Shown here: one piece after another, positions 53,622 through 58,508 of the stretch
How positions within the stretch are numbered: the stretch's first letter is position 1
How the letters are laid out: each line of letters begins with the position of its first letter
Assembly (NCBI GenBank): GCA_028279505.1
Contig: JANQNP010000053.1
Coordinates: forward strand, 1 to 58,508
DNA length: 58,508 nucleotides
DNA from: Dehalococcoidia bacterium
GTDB lineage: Bacteria > Chloroflexota > Dehalococcoidia > UBA2979
Reading direction: 5' to 3'
Position numbers and translations under genes: made by a program
Notes under the pieces: generated by a model
Databases searched by the model: none
What the model was told of the DNA's origin: nothing
The model's input: only the letters and a program-made list of their open reading frames with translations

Positions 53622-54437
53622 GTGGACTACGACAACCTGCGATTCGAGCTGAACGAGGGCGTCGCGCTGGTCACGCTGAACCGTCCGGAGCGCCTCAACG
53701 CCCTCAACCCCGGCCTCGTCCACGAGCTCCTGCACGTCGTCGAGACCACCGAGCGCGACGACGACGTCAAGGTGCTGGTCTTCACCGGCGAAGGCCGCGC
53801 GTTCTCCGCCGGCGCCGACGTGCTCGCCGGCTACGAGGAGCGCGAGTCCGCGAAGGAGCTCGACGAGCGCGCCGGCTACCGCCGCATGCTCGAGGGCCCC
53901 ATTGGCCGCTGGGGGGTCCTCTATTCCGCGCTCGGCCGCTACCCGAAGCCGATCATCGCCGCCGTCAACGGCATCTCTGCGGGCGCCGGCTTCTCGCTCG
54001 CCCTCGCCGCCGACATCCGCATCGCCTCCACCGAGGCCAAGTTCATCTCCGTCTTCATCCGCCGCGGCCTCGTCCCCGACACCGGCGCCACGTGGCACCT
54101 CCCGCAGCTCATCGGCCGCGGCCGAGCGATGGAGATGATGCTCTCCGGCGACGAGGTCGATGCCGAGACCGCCGACAAGTGGGGCCTCGCCAACCGCGTG
54201 GTCGAACCGGACCGGCTCCTCCCCGAGACCATGGACCTCGCGAGGCGCCTCGCCGGCGGCCCCACCGTCGCCCTCGAGCTCACCAAGCGCCTCGTCAACG
54301 ACATCACCCGCGACGGCCTCGACCGCCAGCTCCAGAACGAGGCCTGGGCCGCCACCCGCGCCGGCGAGGCCGAAGACGCCGGTGAGGGCATCAAGTCCTT
54401 CGCCGAACGCCGCGACCCCAACTGGACCGGCCGCTAG
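53622..54437 (+). CDS. PaaG-like enoyl-CoA hydratase/isomerase
   Basis: 271 aa from GTG 53622 with GAGGAGG. ALVTLNRPERLNALNPGLVH and GRAFSAGADVLAGYE are the crotonase blocks; GISAGAGFSLALAADIRIA follows. The active-site region reads FIRRGLVPDTGATWHLPQLI; the Asp in GLVPDTG is the PaaG-type isomerase residue, so a ring-opening or double-bond isomerase, as for phenylacetyl-CoA epoxide, fits better than a hydratase. A C-terminal EDAGEGIKSFAERRDP is typical. It is separate from the exporter, followed by an SRPBCC gene, and near two CoA-transferases and a thioesterase, a set useful in aromatic acid breakdown. Confidence 0.85.
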   Translation: MDYDNLRFELNEGVALVTLNRPERLNALNPGLVHELLHVVETTERDDDVKVLVFTGEGRAFSAGADVLAGYEERESAKELDERAGYRRMLEGPIGRWGVLYSALGRYPKPIIAAVNGISAGAGFSLALAADIRIASTEAKFISVFIRRGLVPDTGATWHLPQLIGRGRAMEMMLSGDEVDAETADKWGLANRVVEPDRLLPETMDLARRLAGGPTVALELTKRLVNDITRDGLDRQLQNEAWAATRAGEAEDAGEGIKSFAERRDPNWTGR

Positions 54438-54585
54438 CGACCTTCGAGGGCCTTCGACCCTCCTCGCGCCCGCGGCGGAACCACCTCGCGACCAGCCAGA
54501 CATCCCCCATCGAGACGACGTTCGGCCCAAGGCGCGTGCTCGGTGCCTCCGTACCCTCCCCGATCCCGCGATCGGAGGTCCGCCG

Positions 54586-55176
54586 ATGATCCTCGACGAC
54601 GTCATGCCCCACCCCGAGCACGCGCTGGTCGCCCACACCGTCGTGGAGGCCAACATCGAGGCCACCTGGCGCGCCGTGCGCGAGGCGAACCTGCTCGCCG
54701 ACCGTTCGGTGCGCTGGCTCTTCGCCGCGCGCGACCTCCCCAACCTCGCGTGGAACCGGCTGCGCGGGCGACCGACGGCGTTCGTCCCGCCGTCGATCAC
54801 CGTCGGCGAGATCGCCCAGCTCGAGGGCTGGACGATCCTCGGCGAGGAGCCGGAGCGCGAGTTCGTGTTCGGGTCGGTCGGCAAGTTCTGGCAACGCGAC
54901 TTCGGGTGGGCCGACGTCCCTCCCGAGGACTTCGCCGCCTTCGACGAGCCTGGCTTCGCCAAGACCACCGCGGGCCTCTCGCTCCGCCCCTACGGCTCGG
55001 GCCGCACCCTGCTCTCCTACGAGTCGCGCACCGCGACCACCAGCGACGACGCGCGCCGTAGGTTCGGGCGCTACTGGTTCGTCCTGCGACCGTTCATCGG
55101 GCTCGTGATGCGCCGTGCGCTCACCGCGATCCGGCGACACGCCGAACGAACGACCGCCCCCATCGAGGTCCGCTAG
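54586..55176 (+). CDS. SRPBCC-fold (START/polyketide-cyclase-like) protein
   Basis: 196 aa from ATG 54586 with CGGAGGT; the upstream reading from 54160 is a shadow of the isomerase. HPEHALVAHTVVEANIEATW starts a SRPBCC-like beta-strand/helix, and the LSYESRTATTSDDARRRFGR region has the usual helix-grip end. The fold binds hydrophobic ligands. A hairpin CCGATC-CCGC-GATCGG sits just before the ribosome site and could affect translation. Its TAG stop shares CTAG with the convergent CoA-transferase stop (55173-55176). Confidence 0.6.
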   Translation: MILDDVMPHPEHALVAHTVVEANIEATWRAVREANLLADRSVRWLFAARDLPNLAWNRLRGRPTAFVPPSITVGEIAQLEGWTILGEEPEREFVFGSVGKFWQRDFGWADVPPEDFAAFDEPGFAKTTAGLSLRPYGSGRTLLSYESRTATTSDDARRRFGRYWFVLRPFIGLVMRRALTAIRRHAERTTAPIEVR

Positions 55177-56459
55177 CCGGGGTAAGCGTTCCCGATCACG
55201 CCGCTCTCCTCGAACGCCCCGATCTCCTCCGCCGAGTACCCCAGCTCCGTCAGCACATCGGCGTTGTACTCACCGAGCAGCCCCGCCGCGATATCCACTG
55301 AGGGTGCGTCCGGCTCGAGCTGCCAGAGGAACCCCGGCATCAGCTGCACCCCCATGTAGCGGTGTTCCACCGCCTGCAGCCAGCCCCGCGACGCGAACTG
55401 CGCGTTCGTCAGGAACGAGGAGTGGTGCTTCACCGGCGCCGCGATCCCGCCCGCCGCCGAGATCGCGTCCGCGATCGCCTCGGCTGTGCCGCTCGCGGCG
55501 AACTCAGCCATCGCCGCGTCCACCTCGCTCCGCGCGCGTAGCCGGCCCACCACCGTGGCCCACGGGTGTCCGAGGTCTGCCCACTCCGGGTGCCCGGCGG
55601 CGGTCGCCACCCCGCGCCACTCGGCGTCCGTCCGCGCCTCGATCACCACCCACGCCGACTCCTGCAGCGGCGGCGGGCTCTCCGCCGTCGCGTCCTCCGC
55701 CTCGCCGCCCGCCGCCCGGTAGGCGCCGTGCGGCACGATCTGCGGGTCGCGGTTCCCGAGGCGTTCCGGCAGCCGGTCGTTCATCGTCACCTCGGCGAAC
55801 GCGCCGGGGAGCTGCCACGCGAACGCCTCCGCCTGCGACATGTCGATGAAGCAGCCCGCGCCCGTCTGGTCGCGCTGCGCCAGCCCGGTCACGATCGCCT
55901 GCACCAGCGCCACCGCCCCCGTCGCGTCGGTGTGGAAGATCGGCGGCGTCTGCTCCACCGGCCGCTCCGGGTACCCGCGCAACGAGGCGTGCCCCACCGT
56001 CGAGTCGAGCCCCGACCCCAGCGTCACGTACCCCTGGTACGGTCCCTCGGCGCCCCAGCCCGGCATCGAAAGCATCACCAGATTCGGGTTCAGCTCCCGC
56101 ACCGCCTCCCACCCGAAGCCGAGCCGGTCCACCGTCCCGGCCGAGTACGCCTCGATGTAGACGTCCGCCTCGGCGATCAGCTTCCGCAGCGCCTCCGCGC
56201 CCTCCTCCATCCGGATGTTCAGCGTCAGGTTCCGCTTGTTGCGGTTCGCCATGTGGTGGATCGCGATCCGCTCCCACGGTGGATCGTCGTCCCCGCCCGG
56301 CGCCGGTGGCGTCGTCCGCGTGATCGACGACGGCCGCGGGAACGACTCCACCTTGATCACGTCCGCCCCGAGGTCCCCGAGCATCGAGGCGCCCATCGGC
56401 CCCGCCCACACCTCGGTCAGGTCCACCACCCGCACGCCCTCGAGCAGTCGCCCGCTCAT
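55173..56459 (-). CDS. Family III CoA-transferase, active-subunit candidate
   Basis: 428 aa from ATG 56459, sharing ATGA with the upstream gene's stop. VRVVDLTEVWAGPMGASMLG and GADVIKVESFPRPSSITRTT are the N-terminal CoA-binding blocks; TLGSGLDSTVGHASL carries the probable catalytic Asp (about residue 152). Its partner gene (56456-57655) lacks an Asp at that place, so the two may form a heteromer, as known for benzylsuccinate CoA-transferase. Aromatic or dicarboxylic acid activation is a reasonable guess from the neighbours. The gene ends tail to tail with the SRPBCC gene, with no room for a terminator. Confidence 0.82.
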   Translation of the reverse strand: MSGRLLEGVRVVDLTEVWAGPMGASMLGDLGADVIKVESFPRPSSITRTTPPAPGGDDDPPWERIAIHHMANRNKRNLTLNIRMEEGAEALRKLIAEADVYIEAYSAGTVDRLGFGWEAVRELNPNLVMLSMPGWGAEGPYQGYVTLGSGLDSTVGHASLRGYPERPVEQTPPIFHTDATGAVALVQAIVTGLAQRDQTGAGCFIDMSQAEAFAWQLPGAFAEVTMNDRLPERLGNRDPQIVPHGAYRAAGGEAEDATAESPPPLQESAWVVIEARTDAEWRGVATAAGHPEWADLGHPWATVVGRLRARSEVDAAMAEFAASGTAEAIADAISAAGGIAAPVKHHSSFLTNAQFASRGWLQAVEHRYMGVQLMPGFLWQLEPDAPSVDIAAGLLGEYNADVLTELGYSAEEIGAFEESGVIGNAYPG

Positions 56460-57655
56460 GCGGTCACCCCCGCGCGGAACAGCGCCAGCTGCTCCTCCGC
56501 GCTGTACCCCGCCTCGCCCAGCACCTCGGCCGTGTGCTGCCCGAGGGTCGGCGCCGCCCGCGCCACCCACGTCTCCCCGGAGTCGTCGCGCACCCGGAAC
56601 GGCGGCCCCGCGATCGTCTGCGCGCCAACCCCGGCCGCCTGCTCCACCTCCACGAACGACCCGCGCGCGACCGCCTGCGCATCCTCCATCGCGTCCCGCA
56701 CACCCAGGAGCGGCGCGCACATCACCCCGTGCGCCTGCAGATCGGCGAACGCCTCGTGCCGCGTTCGCGCCGCGAGGTACGGCCCCAGGTGCGTCATGAA
56801 CTCGTCGAAGTGGTTTGGCTTCTCCAGCGGATCGGTGAACCGCGGATCCGTCGCCAGCTCCGGCACTCCGAGGACCCCGCACAGCCGGCTGAAGAACGGC
56901 TCCGTTCCCGCCGAGAACAGCAGCAACCCATCGCTGCACTCGAAGTAGCCGTTCGGGAACCCGAGGCGCGCTCCCGCCACCCGAGGCAGATCAACCCCCG
57001 TGAACGCCCACGGCACGTACCACGAATCGACGTTGCCGCTCAGCGCCTCGGTCGCCGCCACCTCGACGCTGCGGCGCTCGCCGTCGCGCCGGCTCCCCCA
57101 GATCGTCGCCGCCGCGATCGCCGTCGTGCTCGACGCCCACTGCATCGTGGGGACGAACGGTGCGTAGCGCAGCGGCTCCTCGCCGGTGTACGAGTGGCGC
57201 AGCATCCGGTTCGTCCGCGCGAAGATCGACATGTCGTCCTCGGGGTGATCCGCCAGCGGCCCCTCGAGCCCATGCGGCGTCATCGTCACCGTCGAGGGCG
57301 CGTCACCCTCCAGCATGTCGAGCGCCGCCAGTAGCGGCTTCGCCTCGGCCGGCGGCACCTGCAGCACCACGAGGTCGGCGCCCCGCGCCACGTCCAGCAG
57401 CACCTGCACGCCGCTGGGCGACGACAGTTCGAGGGCCAGCGACCGCTTCCCGGTGTCGAGCGCCAGGTGATACGCGCCGCGATCGAGGTGCGGAACGTCG
57501 TCCGGGAACGGCGGCACGCGACGCACCTCGCCGCCCGCCGGCGGCTCCACCTTGATCACGTCCGCACCGAAGTCGGAGAGCGTCTTCGTCGCGCCGGCCG
57601 CCGCAATCGTCCCGCCGACCTCGATCACGCGAACGCCGGAGTACGGCTGCGTCAT
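56456..57655 (-). CDS. Family III CoA-transferase-like protein, Asp-lacking subunit
   Basis: 399 aa from ATG 57655, which overlaps the stop of a 17-codon mini-cistron as ATGA. SGVRVIEVGGTIAAAGATKT and DFGADVIKVEPPAGGEVRR are the CoA-transferase opening; LGQHTAEVLGEAGYSAEEQ is the typical end. At the catalytic Asp position the text reads FARTNRMLRHSYTG, Asn in place of Asp (about residue 149), and the surrounding loop is unlike active paralogues in the window. It may be a structural subunit of a heterodimer with the following gene, or a diverged enzyme. The thioesterase gene is upstream on the same strand. Confidence 0.75.
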   Translation of the reverse strand: MTQPYSGVRVIEVGGTIAAAGATKTLSDFGADVIKVEPPAGGEVRRVPPFPDDVPHLDRGAYHLALDTGKRSLALELSSPSGVQVLLDVARGADLVVLQVPPAEAKPLLAALDMLEGDAPSTVTMTPHGLEGPLADHPEDDMSIFARTNRMLRHSYTGEEPLRYAPFVPTMQWASSTTAIAAATIWGSRRDGERRSVEVAATEALSGNVDSWYVPWAFTGVDLPRVAGARLGFPNGYFECSDGLLLFSAGTEPFFSRLCGVLGVPELATDPRFTDPLEKPNHFDEFMTHLGPYLAARTRHEAFADLQAHGVMCAPLLGVRDAMEDAQAVARGSFVEVEQAAGVGAQTIAGPPFRVRDDSGETWVARAAPTLGQHTAEVLGEAGYSAEEQLALFRAGVTA

Positions 57656-57705
57656 GCGTCCACCACGCGGCGAATCGGGCTGGGGGGCGTGGGCTCCTCG
57701 GTCAT
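57652..57705 (-). CDS. Leaderless mini-cistron (17 aa) overlapping the CoA-transferase start
   Basis: An ATG ten bases after a TATCAT box starts a peptide MTEEPTPPSPIRRVVDA; its TGA overlaps the next ATG as ATGA. There is no ribosome site ahead of either start. The length and overlap repeat the arrangement found before the MFS gene at 45663. A coding role is unproven; it may only load ribosomes. Confidence 0.45.
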   Translation of the reverse strand: MTEEPTPPSPIRRVVDA

Positions 57706-57715
57706 GGCGAGCGTG

Positions 57716-57721
57716 ATGATA
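57716..57721 (-). promoter_or_regulatory. -10 box of the tandem CoA-transferase operon
   Basis: TATCAT on the minus strand, ten bases before the mini-cistron ATG at 57705. A leader of about three bases would result. Confidence 0.45.
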
Positions 57722-57762
57722 GAGGAACGCCACCCCGGTCGTGGGCGCGGCAGCGAGCGCAG

Positions 57763-58179
57763 CTACTCCGGCTCGAGGATCACGTACGTCCCCGTCGCCC
57801 GGCCGATCGCCTCGCCGTCGGCGTCCGTCAGGTCGGCGACCGCATGGCTGAGCGTCCGTCCGCGGCGCAGCACCTCGCCCCGCACGCGGATCGTCTCGCC
57901 GCGCAGCGGGCGCAGCCAGCGAAACTCCGACTGCGCCGTGATCACCCGCTCCTCGGGAGCCGCGATCGTCGCCAGTGCCCCGCCCATCGCGGAGTCGGCC
58001 AGCAGCAGCCACACCCCGCCGTGCACGATCCCGTAGAGGTTGCTGCTCTTCTCCGACGCCCTGAAGGTGATCTCGGCCCACCCCTCGCCCGCGTCGGTGA
58101 ACGCGTAGCTCAGGTCCTCGAAGAGATGCACCGCCTGCATCTCCCGCAGCACCGGGTAGCGATCGAAGTGGTCCGGCAT
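57763..58179 (-). CDS. PaaI-type hot-dog acyl-CoA thioesterase
   Basis: 138 aa, ATG 58179. NLYGIVHGGVWLLLADSAMG is the HGG motif and central helix of PaaI-type thioesterases; ITAQSEFRWLRPLRGETIRV and RTLSHAVADLTDADGEAIGR follow. They hydrolyse hydroxyphenylacetyl-CoA and similar thioesters, serving as a safety valve in phenylacetate-like breakdown. The neighbours (two CoA-transferase subunits, a PaaG-like isomerase) agree with aromatic acyl-CoA metabolism. Between it and the CoA-transferase start lie a mini-cistron and a promoter box, so it may be separately transcribed. Confidence 0.82.
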   Translation of the reverse strand: MPDHFDRYPVLREMQAVHLFEDLSYAFTDAGEGWAEITFRASEKSSNLYGIVHGGVWLLLADSAMGGALATIAAPEERVITAQSEFRWLRPLRGETIRVRGEVLRRGRTLSHAVADLTDADGEAIGRATGTYVILEPE

Positions 58180-58238
58180 CGCCGCAATCTGGCATGCCCG
58201 TCGGGCGGCGATCCAGTCGCCCCGAGGGCGCGCGTCGC

Positions 58239-58244
58239 TAGACT
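58239..58244 (+). promoter_or_regulatory. Candidate -10 box for the rhodanese gene
   Basis: TAGACT lies 42 bases before the probable start at 58281, with GGGAG in between. Same box as at 44894. Confidence 0.4.
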
Positions 58245-58280
58245 GCGCTCCGAGCCGGGCGCAGCGCTGGGAGCACCACG

Positions 58281-58508
58281 ATAGCCATCAAGCCGATCTT
58301 CGAGACCGTCGCGGCGCTCAAGGATCAGATCGAGAACCTCAGCGTCGAGCAGCTCAAGCAGGAACAGGCGGACAACCCCGACCTGCTCGTCGTCGACATC
58401 CGCGAGATCCAGGAACGCGTCGACCTCGGCACCATCCCCGGCGCCGTCCACGCCCCGCGCGGCATGCTCGAGTTCTGGGCCGACCCCAGCAGCCCCTACG
58501 GCCGCGAC
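58281..58508 (+). CDS. Rhodanese-domain protein, truncated by the window end
   Basis: 76 codons visible, no stop. The reading frame IKPIFETVAALKDQIENLSV, LLVVDIREIQERVDLGTIPG and AVHAPRGMLEFW is a rhodanese-like domain with the DIRE and G-x-IPGA patterns; the active Cys would lie beyond the window. No ATG, GTG or TTG exists in frame between the upstream stop (58239) and the first conserved codons, and the best-placed start is an ATA at 58281, eight bases after GGGAG. Either ATA initiation or a base change from ATG is implied. Rhodaneses transfer sulfane sulfur or serve as binding domains. Confidence 0.7.
   Translation, partial: MAIKPIFETVAALKDQIENLSVEQLKQEQADNPDLLVVDIREIQERVDLGTIPGAVHAPRGMLEFWADPSSPYGRD

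Overview
The window is a GC-rich, gene-dense bacterial chromosome segment with no rRNA, tRNA, CRISPR array, IS element or phage gene that I could see. Several features together suggest a free-living, aerobic, Chloroflexota-like organism, possibly of the Dehalococcoidia type. These are a DUF3090 protein, four family III CoA-transferases, atypical crotonases and an acyl-CoA dehydrogenase, FolE2 in place of FolE, a Baeyer-Villiger-type monooxygenase, an AioBA-type molybdoenzyme, and many genes with TAnnnT boxes a few bases before the start codon. This placement is an inference; a GC-rich actinobacterium-like lineage is the main alternative.

Layout. 1-6.4 kb: VanZ-like protein, two MFS exporters, an odd nucleoside hydrolase, a PH-domain membrane protein and an ATP-grasp enzyme. 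6.4-8.9 kb: a minus-strand cluster mogA - NUDIX - folE2 - 3-aminobutyryl-CoA ammonia-lyase-like hot-dog protein, linking molybdopterin and folate chemistry. 9-15.3 kb: cobalamin-dependent methionine synthase split into two overlapping genes, a CDF metal exporter, a PD-(D/E)XK-like protein and metF. 15.4-18.4 kb: pyrC coupled to a phosphodiesterase, a PHP-domain protein and a small orphan. 18.4-28.3 kb: acyl-CoA metabolism (crotonase, acyl-CoA dehydrogenase, two nitroreductase paralogues, two CoA-transferase paralogues), a LysR regulator, an orphan Tat/lipoprotein peptide-type binding protein and a decayed acyl-CoA dehydrogenase 3' end. 28.5-37.4 kb: Eis-type acetyltransferase, murB coupled to a CapA-like lipoprotein, amidase, DUF3090, Na+/H+ antiporter and a proline-rich membrane protein.

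37.5-44.8 kb is the most distinctive block. All on the minus strand, a dCache/HAMP/GAF histidine kinase and a NarL-type response regulator are followed, after a segment with a strong hairpin and a three-half-site inverted repeat, by a FmdE-like zinc protein, a Tat-exported Rieske protein (AioB-like) and a large Mo-bisMGD subunit (AioA-like), ending in a 13-bp hairpin. It looks like a sensor-controlled periplasmic arsenite-oxidase-family system with an unusual FmdE partner.

44.9-58.5 kb: small SnoaL-like and membrane proteins, an MFS gene behind a mini-cistron, a FitAB/VapBC-type toxin-antitoxin pair, a flavin monooxygenase with a palindromic operator, a heterodimeric ABC exporter, a PaaG-like crotonase, an SRPBCC protein, two tandem CoA-transferase subunits behind a second mini-cistron, a PaaI-type thioesterase and the start of a rhodanese gene cut by the window end.

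Recurring themes are stop/start overlaps of the form NTGA (ATGA, GTGA, TTGA, perhaps CTGA), leaderless promoters (TAnnnT 6-10 bases before the start codon), and a short GGGTC-TTC-GACCC hairpin at gene ends.
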